Source of the DNA: Rheinheimera mesophila
Lineage (GTDB): Bacteria > Pseudomonadota > Gammaproteobacteria > Enterobacterales > Alteromonadaceae
NCBI RefSeq assembly: GCF_000986865.1
Contig: NZ_LAVS01000025.1
Coordinates: 1 to 41,998 of the forward strand
DNA length: 41,998 bases
Direction: 5' to 3'
The notes below the pieces were generated by a model that had not been told where the DNA came from, did not search any database, and was given only the letters and a program-made list of their open reading frames with translations. Position numbers and translations under genes: made by a program. Numbering within the stretch: the stretch's first letter is position 1; the number at the start of each line of letters is the position of its first letter. Positions 35,435 to 41,998 of this stretch are shown piece after piece.

Positions 35435-36520
35435 GTGACCCAACAATCAAAGACGATGGATTTTTCCACCACCGACTTTACCGATCAACTCAGCACCGCT
35501 ATTTTGGTGCTCGATAGCCAGTTACAGGTGCAGTATTTTAATACCGCCAGTTCGGCGATGTTTGGTGTGGGCGAAAAACGACTGGCGCAGCAGTATTTTT
35601 TTACCTTGTTTCAATACACAGATTTAACCTCCAGTTTCTTTTTAACCGCCCTGCAAAACCGGCAGGGGTTTGGCATCAGCGACGTGCAGGCGGTATTGCT
35701 GGATGGCCGGCATATTTTGCTGGACGTAACCGTTAACCTGATTGAACAACCCCATTTAGCCCTGATGCTGGAATTACGTCAGGTCGATCAACAGCGCAAA
35801 ATCAGTCTGGAAAGTTTGCAGCAGCACCAGCATTTAGCAGCACGGGAACTGATCCGTGGTTTAGCTCATGAAATTAAAAATCCTTTAGGTGGCCTGCGGG
35901 GCGCAGCTCAGTTGTTGGAGGAGTCTTTAAATGACGATCAAAAAGAATACACTCAGTTAATTATTGCCCAGGCAGACAGACTACGAAATCTGGTGGATCG
36001 CTTATTAGGCCCTTACAAAGCGCCGAATAAAAAACCATCCAATGTGCATCAGGTGCTGGAAAGAGTCAGCCAACTGGCACAAATGGACAACCCGACTCAG
36101 GTGCAGTTTGTCAGGGACTACGACCCCAGTATTCCGGATTTTTCCTTTGACCCTGAGCTGATAGAACAGGCCCTGCTGAACATTGTAGGTAATGCCCAAC
36201 AGGTACTGACAGAAGGGGGGCAAATCACCTTGCAGACCCGGATTTTAAATCAGCATACCATTCATGGCCGTCGTCACCGTTTAGTGGCAGCCGTTAAAGT
36301 GACAGATAACGGCCCTGGTATTCCGCCAGAAATTAAAGACACCTTATTTTTCCCTATGGTCACAGGCAAACCCGGTGGTACAGGTTTGGGGTTGTCTATC
36401 GCTCAAACCTTAATTCACCAGCATGGTGGCTGGATTGACTGCGAAAGCTGGCCCGGGCAAACCGCTTTTACTTTGTATTTACCGCTCAATAACTCTGGAG
36501 AAGAACAATGCAGCAAGTAG
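35435..36520 (+). CDS. glnL: Nitrogen regulation sensor kinase NtrB
   Basis: 361 residues from the GTG at 35435, chosen because AGGTGA lies five bases upstream. Alternatives are the GTG at 35426 and the ATG at 35456, which lacks a ribosome binding site. A PAS domain (STAILVLDSQLQVQYFNTAS onwards) is followed by the HisKA dimerisation helix with H145 in GLAHEIKNPLGGLRGAAQLL, and a HATPase_c domain with NIVGNAQQ, DNGPGIP and GTGLGLSIAQ. No transmembrane helix, so cytosolic. It phosphorylates or dephosphorylates NtrC depending on PII. Ends 13 bases inside glnG. Confidence 0.95.
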   Translation: MTQQSKTMDFSTTDFTDQLSTAILVLDSQLQVQYFNTASSAMFGVGEKRLAQQYFFTLFQYTDLTSSFFLTALQNRQGFGISDVQAVLLDGRHILLDVTVNLIEQPHLALMLELRQVDQQRKISLESLQQHQHLAARELIRGLAHEIKNPLGGLRGAAQLLEESLNDDQKEYTQLIIAQADRLRNLVDRLLGPYKAPNKKPSNVHQVLERVSQLAQMDNPTQVQFVRDYDPSIPDFSFDPELIEQALLNIVGNAQQVLTEGGQITLQTRILNQHTIHGRRHRLVAAVKVTDNGPGIPPEIKDTLFFPMVTGKPGGTGLGLSIAQTLIHQHGGWIDCESWPGQTAFTLYLPLNNSGEEQCSK

Positions 36521-37917
36521 TCTGGATTATTGATGATGACAATTCGATCCGCTGGGTGTTGGAAAAAGCATTAGCCCGGGCTGATATTGCCTGCGAAAGT
36601 TATGCTTCGGCCGATTTAATGTTGCAGCGCCTGCAGTATGAACAGCCGACTGTTGTAGTGTCCGATATCCGGATGCCGGGCACTGACGGTATGGCTTTGC
36701 TGACCAAGTTGCAGGAATTATCGCCTGAGCTGCCAGTCATTATCATGACAGCCCATTCAGATCTGGACAGCGCCGTCAATGCCTTTAAAAAAGGCGCTTT
36801 TGAATACCTGCCCAAACCTTTTGATGTCAACGAGGCGGTATCGCTTATTCAGCGTGCTTTGGCCCATAGTCAGGCCAAACAACCGAAACAGCAAACTGTA
36901 GCGCAAACCGAAGTGCCGGAAATTATCGGCGAAGCCCCTGCCATGCAGGAAGTGTTTCGGGCTATTGGCCGTTTATCGCGTTCCAGTATCAGTGTGCTGA
37001 TCAATGGTCAATCCGGCACGGGCAAAGAGTTAGTGGCTCATGCACTGCACAAACACAGTCCTCGTTCGGAGCAGCCTTTTATTGCGCTGAATATGGCCGC
37101 TATTCCAAAAGATTTAATCGAATCAGAGCTGTTTGGTCATGAAAAAGGCGCCTTTACCGGCGCAGCCAATTTGCGTAAAGGTCGTTTTGAACAAGCCGAT
37201 GGCGGCACTTTGTTCCTCGATGAAATTGGCGATATGCCGCTGGATGTGCAAACCCGTTTATTAAGGGTATTGGCGGACGGTCAGTTTTATCGGGTCGGTG
37301 GTCATCAGGGTATCAGTGTCGATGTGCGTATTATTGCCGCGACGCACCAGAATCTGGAGATTTTGGTGGCGGAAGGTAAATTCCGTGAAGATTTATTCCA
37401 CCGCCTGAACGTGATCCGCATTCAAATTCCGGCACTGAAAGATCGCAAGCAAGATATTCCGAAACTGGCACAACATTTCCTGCAACAGGCGGCTCGCGAG
37501 CTGAATGTGGAAGCGAAAAATCTGGCGCCTGAAACCGAAAAATTTTTAGCTCAGCTCGACTGGCCCGGTAATGTGCGCCAACTGGAAAATAGCTGTCGTT
37601 GGCTGACCGTGATGGCCAGTGGCAAACAAATTCTGTTATCGGACTTACCGCCAGAACTCACCACAGCACCTAAAGTGGTGGTGAGCGCTACGGCCGGTGG
37701 TCAACAAAGCTGGCAGGAGGCGTTAGCCGCCTGGGTTAGTCAAAAGCTTAATGCCGGTGAAGAAAATATCCTGGCCGAAGCCGGGCCGGAGTTTGAAAAA
37801 ATAGTGTTGCAACAGGCGTTGCATTACACCCATGGGCATAAACAGGACGCAGCGAAGCGTTTAGGCTGGGGTCGTAATACGCTGACGCGTAAACTCAAAG
37901 AGCTGAATATGGAATAA
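36508..37917 (+). CDS. glnG: Nitrogen regulation response regulator NtrC
   Basis: 469 residues. The receiver domain has [13 protein letters not shown] with D53 as the phosphorylation site. The AAA+ domain has Walker A GQSGTGKE (about 167-174), the sigma-54 contact loop GAFTGA (214-219) and [21 protein letters not shown] Fis-type helix-turn-helix ends the protein ([21 protein letters not shown]). It activates sigma-54 promoters when nitrogen is limiting. Its likely sites in this window are upstream of glnA and glnL. Overlaps glnL by 13 bases, so the pair is translationally coupled. Full length, as in E. coli. Confidence 0.98.
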   Translation: MQQVVWIIDDDNSIRWVLEKALARADIACESYASADLMLQRLQYEQPTVVVSDIRMPGTDGMALLTKLQELSPELPVIIMTAHSDLDSAVNAFKKGAFEYLPKPFDVNEAVSLIQRALAHSQAKQPKQQTVAQTEVPEIIGEAPAMQEVFRAIGRLSRSSISVLINGQSGTGKELVAHALHKHSPRSEQPFIALNMAAIPKDLIESELFGHEKGAFTGAANLRKGRFEQADGGTLFLDEIGDMPLDVQTRLLRVLADGQFYRVGGHQGISVDVRIIAATHQNLEILVAEGKFREDLFHRLNVIRIQIPALKDRKQDIPKLAQHFLQQAARELNVEAKNLAPETEKFLAQLDWPGNVRQLENSCRWLTVMASGKQILLSDLPPELTTAPKVVVSATAGGQQSWQEALAAWVSQKLNAGEENILAEAGPEFEKIVLQQALHYTHGHKQDAAKRLGWGRNTLTRKLKELNME

Positions 37918-37918
37918 G

Positions 37919-37937
37919 CAGGAATGTGCCATTCCTG
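37919..37937 (+). terminator. Hairpin just after glnG
   Basis: CAGGAATG (37919-37926), loop TGC, CATTCCTG (37930-37937). An eight-base stem directly past the stop codon; no clear T-run, so termination is only possible. Confidence 0.45.
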
Positions 37938-37942
37938 ACTTT

Positions 37943-37982
37943 AAAAAAACCGGCCAGATGCCACATCGACACATCAGGCCGG
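37943..37982 (-). terminator. Terminator of the orphan lipoprotein gene
   Basis: On the minus strand CCGGCC-T-GATG pairs with CATC-T-GGCCGG (plus 37950-37960 with 37972-37982) and is followed by seven T (plus 37943-37949). Classical shape, 20 bases past the minus-strand stop. Confidence 0.85.
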
Positions 37983-38002
37983 CAGGAAATTAATCGGTAG
38001 TC

Positions 38003-38692
38003 TTACAAGCTTTCCAGAGCTATTTCTATATTTTTGTAATACAAGGAGGTTAAACCTTCATAACCTGAGTCGGTGCCAATAAACACCCAGACTCGTCCCT
38101 GACCGTCACTGTAGACAGGAACACGTTCACTGGTGGTGGTTTGTACTGTTTTTTCAGCAAAGTTAGAGCCATCGCAGGCTGCCCCCGTAGTAGCGACATT
38201 GCCGATCACTTTGGCCTGAGTGCCGGATTGGGATTGCTGTCCTTTATCCAGATTCAGGTAGTAACCTTCTTGCTTAGGTTCTTTATCACCATAACCAAAC
38301 TTCAGATACACACTTTCTCCCGGCGCGCCTCCCACTCCGGCGCAACCTACTCCGGCATTGGATAAAAACGTCAGCCTGACTCTGGCGTAATATTTAGTCG
38401 AGGGTTCAAGCCCAGAGAACTGGTTCTTGATATACATAAATAAATCGTCACTGCGATTCATTCCAGACAGATAAAAAGCTTTTTTACCGGCATTCCCTGG
38501 CAGAACACGCAGCCCCGACTCTAACTGATAAATCTCTGCATTATCTGCCGGGTAATCTGAAAAGCCTGCAGTCCAGCCATGACTGCCTGTATTGAAATCA
38601 AAATTAAAAGCCTTATCAGCGCTGAGCAACTCCATATTGCATCCAGACAGCAGCACACCACTCAAGCCTATCACTAAAGCCAAATGCTTCAT
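38003..38692 (-). CDS. Orphan outer-membrane or periplasmic lipoprotein
   Basis: 229 residues from the ATG at 38692, with GGAG seven bases upstream; the preceding GTG is closer to the site and less likely. A lipoprotein signal peptide has the lipobox LLSGC. The mature part is beta-rich (FDFNTGSHGWTAGFSDYP, LEPSTKYYARVRLTFLSN, GQGRVWVFIGTDSGYEG), like a jelly-roll carbohydrate-binding or similar extracellular domain, with Cys at C-x-G-V-G and DGS sites that might form a disulfide. I do not recognise the family. It is followed by a good terminator and preceded by 156 bases to the peptidase gene, so it is probably its own unit. Confidence 0.75.
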   Translation of the reverse strand: MKHLALVIGLSGVLLSGCNMELLSADKAFNFDFNTGSHGWTAGFSDYPADNAEIYQLESGLRVLPGNAGKKAFYLSGMNRSDDLFMYIKNQFSGLEPSTKYYARVRLTFLSNAGVGCAGVGGAPGESVYLKFGYGDKEPKQEGYYLNLDKGQQSQSGTQAKVIGNVATTGAACDGSNFAEKTVQTTTSERVPVYSDGQGRVWVFIGTDSGYEGLTSLYYKNIEIALESL

Positions 38693-38799
38693 CACAGATC
38701 TCCTTCAGTTATGCCTAGTCTAAGAGCAACGAGGAAAAACCCTGTGACCATTTGTAATGGTTCGGTTGACAAAAGTTACCGAATATCAGGAAAAGGTAA

Positions 38800-38824
38800 A
38801 ACCAGCCACACAAAGTGGCTGGTT
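38800..38824 (-). terminator. Terminator of the M24 peptidase gene
   Basis: AACCAGCCAC (38800-38809), loop ACAAA, GTGGCTGGTT (38815-38824). On the minus strand the stem ends in TGGTTTTACC. It lies 24 bases past the peptidase stop. Confidence 0.72.
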
Positions 38825-38848
38825 CGAGAAAGAGTGGTCCGCGATGGA

Positions 38849-40081
38849 TTAAAGTGGGAAGGGTTGCTCTAAGCTGATGGCGGGTTCAGTAAACCAGCGT
38901 GGACCGCTGGCTGTCATATAAAAATGATCTTCAAGCCGTACGCCAAATTCACCTGGTACGCAGATCATAGGTTCGTTACTAAAACACATCCCCTCAGATA
39001 ATAGTGTCTGTTCATTTCGCACTAAATAAGGCCCCTCGTGGATATCCATGCCGATGCCATGGCCTGTTCTGTGTGGTAAACCAGGCAAAGCATACTCTGG
39101 TCCTAAGCCATAAGACTCAAGCACTTCCCGCGCCGCAGCATCCACCAGACCACAAGCTACGCCAGGTTGTGCCGCAGCGAAAGCTGCCGCCTGCGCGGCC
39201 TTTTCTGCGGACCAGATTTCACGTTGACGGGCTGTCGGCTCACCAAAGACATAACTTCGGGTGATATCAGAGACATACCCCAATAGACGACATCCCGTAT
39301 CAATCAGCACCATATCACCTTTTTCAAGGTTTTTCGGCGTTTTCACCCCATGCGGAAACGCCGAATCTGGCCCAAATAAAACGATGCAGAAATAGGAACC
39401 GCTGGCGCCGACTTTACGATGGGCTTCATCGATAAAAGCTTCCACTTCCGCAGTACTGATGCCGTCATACAAAATACTGGCTGCAGCTTTGTGCACGGCC
39501 AGCGTCATGTCCATAGCACGCTGCATAATGGCTAATTCAGCCGCCGATTTTTGTGCCCTGCAACCTTGTGTAATGACTTTACCACTGACGATCTGCTGCT
39601 GTGGATCCGCCTGACGCAAGCCTTCAAAAATAAAAAATGCACTGCTGTCATCCAGCGCCAATACCGGTTTGGCTTCAGTGCAGCGTTGTTTTAACGCACT
39701 CAGCAATAGCTCATAAGGGTTTTCGTGCTCATGCCAGCCCAAAACCTCCCCCTGGATCACCTGAAAACCACTGAGCGTAGGGATCTCAAACACTGGACTG
39801 ATATAGACTAACTCGCCAGTAGCTGGCAGCAAAGCGCCGACTAAACGTTCGCTGGCGTACCAGACTGTACCGGTGAAGTAAGCTAAATTGGTACCGGCAT
39901 TCAGATACAAGGCATCAATCCCCTGCTGCCGCATCAACTGCTGTGCTTTGTTAATTCGGGCTTGGTACTCAGCGGCGCTGATGACCTCGACACCTGCGGT
40001 CATAGGTTCTAAGCTATCCAGCGCCTGTTGTTTGGTTTTACCGCCGATCTGACTCATTCTTTGCTCCACTCTGCTGTTCAT
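38849..40081 (-). CDS. M24 family metallopeptidase (Xaa-Pro aminopeptidase/dipeptidase-like)
   Basis: 410 residues. A creatinase/prolidase N-terminal domain (INKAQQLMRQQGIDALYLNA to about 170) is followed by the pita-bread catalytic domain with all five metal ligands visible: D261 in LIDTG, D272 in YVSDITRSY, H341 in HRTGHGIGMDIHEG, E370 in CFSNEPMI and E384 in VRLEDHF. It should hydrolyse Xaa-Pro bonds or a related substrate in the cytosol; no signal peptide. Ectoine hydrolase and creatinase share this fold, so substrate is uncertain. Divergent from a LysR regulator that may control it. Confidence 0.9.
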   Translation of the reverse strand: MNSRVEQRMSQIGGKTKQQALDSLEPMTAGVEVISAAEYQARINKAQQLMRQQGIDALYLNAGTNLAYFTGTVWYASERLVGALLPATGELVYISPVFEIPTLSGFQVIQGEVLGWHEHENPYELLLSALKQRCTEAKPVLALDDSSAFFIFEGLRQADPQQQIVSGKVITQGCRAQKSAAELAIMQRAMDMTLAVHKAAASILYDGISTAEVEAFIDEAHRKVGASGSYFCIVLFGPDSAFPHGVKTPKNLEKGDMVLIDTGCRLLGYVSDITRSYVFGEPTARQREIWSAEKAAQAAAFAAAQPGVACGLVDAAAREVLESYGLGPEYALPGLPHRTGHGIGMDIHEGPYLVRNEQTLLSEGMCFSNEPMICVPGEFGVRLEDHFYMTASGPRWFTEPAISLEQPFPL

Positions 40082-40108
40082 AGTTCAAAGTATGCAACCC
40101 TGCCTACA

Positions 40109-40131
40109 TGAATTAAAATGATATAAATTCA
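40109..40131. promoter_or_regulatory. Candidate LysR operator 1
   Basis: TGAATT (40109-40114), an 11-base spacer and AATTCA (40126-40131): a perfect inverted repeat with the T-N11-A core characteristic of LysR-type boxes, in the 74-base gap between peptidase and regulator genes. Confidence 0.6.
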
Positions 40132-40138
40132 ACACATC

Positions 40139-40153
40139 ATGAATTGGATTCAT
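40139..40153. promoter_or_regulatory. Candidate LysR operator 2, at the regulator start codon
   Basis: ATGAAT-TGG-ATTCAT: a perfect inverted repeat with a three-base centre, ending three bases before the ATG of the LysR gene. It shares the GAAT/ATTC half-site with operator 1. Binding here would suit autorepression. Confidence 0.55.
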
Positions 40154-40155
40154 CC

Positions 40156-41034
40156 ATGTTACCTCCACTCAAAGCATTACAAGCCTTCGAAGCGACGGCA
40201 CGACTGAAAAGTTTCAGTAAAGCGGCAGAGCAACTTTATGTTACGCAAAGCGCCGTCAGTCATCAGGTGAAATTGCTGGAGGATTTTATTGGTCAGCCTT
40301 TGTTGCTAAGACAAAACAAAAGTGTGGAGCTGACGCAGTATGGCGATATGTTGTATTCAGTGGTGCGGGACTGTTTTGTCCGACTGAATTCTGTCACTCA
40401 ACATTTACTCAATCAGCCGCCTGTACAACTCAAAATTCTGGCACAAACCTCTATCGCAGTAGAATGGCTGGCCCCTCGTCTGGAGCTGTTTAAACAACAA
40501 CATCCAGAGTTGGATACCTTATTGGATATGGCTTCGATGGCCAATAATGCCGACCCGGAGCAGTACGACATAATACTAGGCACCTGGCCTGCTCCGGCTG
40601 GTTTTGTCAGCCGGCAACTGCGCACCGAGTTCTGGTATCCAGTCTGTGCTCCAGCTCAGTTTCAGTTGTTAACCAGCGCTGATGCTGCAGAATTATTGCA
40701 CTACCCGCTGTACAGCTCGGAAACTGGCGAAGATTGGCAGTTGTGGTGCCAGCACCAACAGTTACGCAGCCCGGCAGCTATGCAACTGCGTTATGTCAAT
40801 CTGGCGTTATTGGCAACAAAGGCTGTCACAGCAGGCAGCGGCTTTGCCTTGTCGAATGACTTTATCGCAGGGCCAGCTTTAGCCAGCGGTCAGTTGGTGG
40901 CATTACGCCAGTTCAGCTATCAGCTACCCTGGGGGCAATATCAGTTGCATTACAAAACCGATAGTGTGCAAAGTACTGCTGTGGCTCATTTTATTCAGTG
41001 GCTGACAGAACAACTACAACCAGCGTCTGGCTAA
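40156..41034 (+). CDS. LysR-type transcriptional regulator, GcvA-like
   Basis: 292 residues from the ATG at 40156; the open frame continues to a TTG at 40144, but no ribosome binding site is evident for either. The N-terminal winged helix PPLKALQAFEATARLKSFSKAAEQLYVTQSAVSHQVKLLE is nearly the GcvA/AmpR subgroup consensus. The C-terminal substrate-binding domain is degenerate but full length. Divergent from the M24 peptidase with two inverted repeats in the shared gap, so it probably controls that gene and itself. Effector unknown. Its end overlaps the convergent membrane protein gene by four bases. Confidence 0.92.
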   Translation: MLPPLKALQAFEATARLKSFSKAAEQLYVTQSAVSHQVKLLEDFIGQPLLLRQNKSVELTQYGDMLYSVVRDCFVRLNSVTQHLLNQPPVQLKILAQTSIAVEWLAPRLELFKQQHPELDTLLDMASMANNADPEQYDIILGTWPAPAGFVSRQLRTEFWYPVCAPAQFQLLTSADAAELLHYPLYSSETGEDWQLWCQHQQLRSPAAMQLRYVNLALLATKAVTAGSGFALSNDFIAGPALASGQLVALRQFSYQLPWGQYQLHYKTDSVQSTAVAHFIQWLTEQLQPASG

Positions 41035-41546
41035 AACCCGGTGCGCTGTGCATAAGCCCGCCAAAACATTACGCCACAGACGAAGAACACAAAAGCCAGC
41101 ACCAGGGGCAGACTGTTCCATTTATTCATCACTATGATGTTATTGTCAGGCCACAATAGTTTTTTATTGGTCGCTGCAGTGCGCACCCCATGGATCAGAA
41201 AGTCACCCACTTTATTTTCAACAAAAAATATCAACTGATTTTCTCTGTTTAAAAACCCATATAACTGCTGCGTATTGTCGCAATCCTGCCTGCCCTGTAG
41301 CGGCAACCATTCAGTCGACAAGCTACTTTTTAAATAAATAGTGCCTTTGCCACCCAAATCAGCATCACAGTTCATGCCACTGAGCACCGCTGGCACCTGC
41401 AATAAGTCGGAGCCATCGCTCTGTACTGTGTATTTTGGGAAAAATACAAACACAGCCACTGCAGCAGCCGCTAACACAAAACTGCCTAAGCTGGTCCACT
41501 TTAACTGCCCAAGGCTCCAATTAAGATACGACAGACTTTTTTCCAT
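41031..41546 (-). CDS. Hypothetical two-TM membrane protein
   Basis: 171 residues that I do not recognise. TM1 is at about residues 20-37 (SFVLAAAAVAVFVFFP) and TM2 at about 147-165 (PLVLAFVFFVCGVMFW), leaving a roughly 110-residue loop likely in the periplasm. The loop holds two cysteines (MNCDAD and RQDCDN) that could form a disulfide. GGGGTGAG lies just before the ATG. Probably a small inner-membrane protein with an extracytoplasmic beta-rich domain. Overlaps the end of the LysR gene by four bases on the opposite strand. Confidence 0.72.
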   Translation of the reverse strand: MEKSLSYLNWSLGQLKWTSLGSFVLAAAAVAVFVFFPKYTVQSDGSDLLQVPAVLSGMNCDADLGGKGTIYLKSSLSTEWLPLQGRQDCDNTQQLYGFLNRENQLIFFVENKVGDFLIHGVRTAATNKKLLWPDNNIIVMNKWNSLPLVLAFVFFVCGVMFWRAYAQRTGF

Positions 41547-41732
41547 AACTCACCCCAGAGTACAAAGAGCGATAAGTTACCAGTGTCATTCAAGTAAGGA
41601 AAGCAGAGAGTGATGATGCCCTTTGTAGGCGCTGCACCTAAATGACAGACCTGCTGGTGACTACTGATCGGTTCTACTGGAAATGACTGACCAGGCTACT
41701 GGTGGTTTTGTGCAGTTTTATACTCCCAAAAG

Positions 41733-41749
41733 CACTGAATAATTCAGTG
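41733..41749. repeat. Perfect inverted repeat, unassigned
   Basis: CACTGAAT-A-ATTCAGTG: eight-base arms around one base, without A/T flanks of a terminator. It may be a regulator binding site or chance. Confidence 0.4.
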
Positions 41750-41864
41750 TCCTAGTTGCCCATATTAAAAAGCGTGATTGTTGCGACACTTGCGATTAAA
41801 TCATTGCGTGAGGGCATGATTTTAAAACACCGAAGCTCGACTTATAACCCAAATCAGCAGTTAT

Positions 41865-41894
41865 AAAAAAGCCCCACTTCACCAGTAGGGCTTT
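41865..41894 (-). terminator. Terminator of the partial gene at the window edge
   Basis: On the minus strand AAAGCCC (plus 41888-41894) pairs with GGGCTTT (plus 41868-41874), with inner ACT/AGT pairs, and is followed by six T (plus 41865-41870 partly shared). It lies 6 bases past the stop codon. Confidence 0.75.
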
Positions 41895-41900
41895 GGGGAG

Positions 41901-41998
41901 TTATTTTTTAGACTTATTCCATCCATAAATAACTGAAATTGATAGCACCAACATTCCGACACATAAAAAAAGAATTGTACTGTTTTCCGTTCTCTCAA
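41901..41998 (-). CDS. Membrane protein, C-terminal fragment cut by window edge
   Basis: The minus strand is open from the window edge to TAA at 41901-41903, encoding about 31 residues ending in a transmembrane helix (ILFLCVGMLVLSISVIYGW) and a basic tail NKSKK. A terminator follows directly, which supports a real gene end. Too short to name; the hydrophobic helix and positive tail suggest a membrane protein with a cytoplasmic C-terminus. Confidence 0.6.
   Translation of the reverse strand, partial: ERTENSTILFLCVGMLVLSISVIYGWNKSKK

Larger units (their letters stand above)
41547..41900. other. 354-base non-coding region at the right end
   Basis: No gene is supported. It contains a 17-base inverted repeat at 41733-41749 and, on the right, the terminator of the partial minus-strand gene at the window edge. 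The promoter of the two-TM protein gene should lie near its left end but was not identified. Confidence 0.6.

Overview
The window is a stretch of core chromosome from a gammaproteobacterium. The gene order rpsF-priB-rpsR-rplI, tsaE-amiB-mutL-miaA-hfq-hflX-hflK-hflC-yjeT-purA, rnr-rlmB, orn/rsgA-psd and glnA-glnL-glnG is typical of that class. A MotX-type flagellar motor protein, a CheX-type phosphatase, a DUF3016 protein and an AmiB with one LysM domain point towards the Alteromonadales/Chromatiales marine or freshwater groups. Rheinheimera-like is my inference; I could not search a database. There is no prophage, insertion sequence or CRISPR array.

Layout. Positions 1-240 hold the 5' end of a GT32-like glycosyltransferase on the minus strand. 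The zinc regulator zur and a cheX gene follow on the plus strand (540-1632). From 1662 to 5761 the minus strand carries rpsF-priB-rpsR-rplI and then dnaB-alr. fumC (5994-7358, plus) converges on rnr-rlmB (minus), followed by motX. A 391-base gap (11316-11706) is packed with hairpins and a 70-base tandem repeat. The long minus-strand cluster 11707-22943 is tsaE-amiB-mutL-miaA-hfq-hflX-hflK-hflC, then a PLP-dependent enzyme, a YjeT-like protein and purA.

queG (plus) converges on two small minus-strand genes (DUF1289 and a hot-dog/DUF4442 protein). Next are three tandem tRNA-Gly(GCC) copies, of which the last transcribed looks degenerate, then orn. Plus-strand rsgA, psd and a glycerophosphodiester phosphodiesterase follow. 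Small or uncertain genes come next: a MerC-like protein, a short PriC-like protein, a 99-residue unknown and a DUF3016 protein. typA (minus) and glnA (plus) are divergent.

The glnA-glnL-glnG region is the best regulatory story in the window. glnA has a sigma-54 -24/-12 promoter with two upstream NtrC-like sites. A near-perfect NtrC palindrome lies just before glnL, and glnL-glnG encode the NtrB/NtrC pair that would act on these sites. A DUF4124 protein sits between glnA and glnL. The right end has an orphan lipoprotein, an M24 peptidase divergent from a GcvA-like LysR regulator with two inverted repeats between them, a two-TM protein of unknown function, and the 3' end of another membrane protein cut by the window edge.

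I see no clearly new multi-gene defence or biosynthetic system. The most unusual items are the 70-base tandem repeat with terminator-like hairpins, the altered tRNA-Gly copy, the PLP enzyme inserted in the hfl-purA locus, and several small uncharacterised genes.
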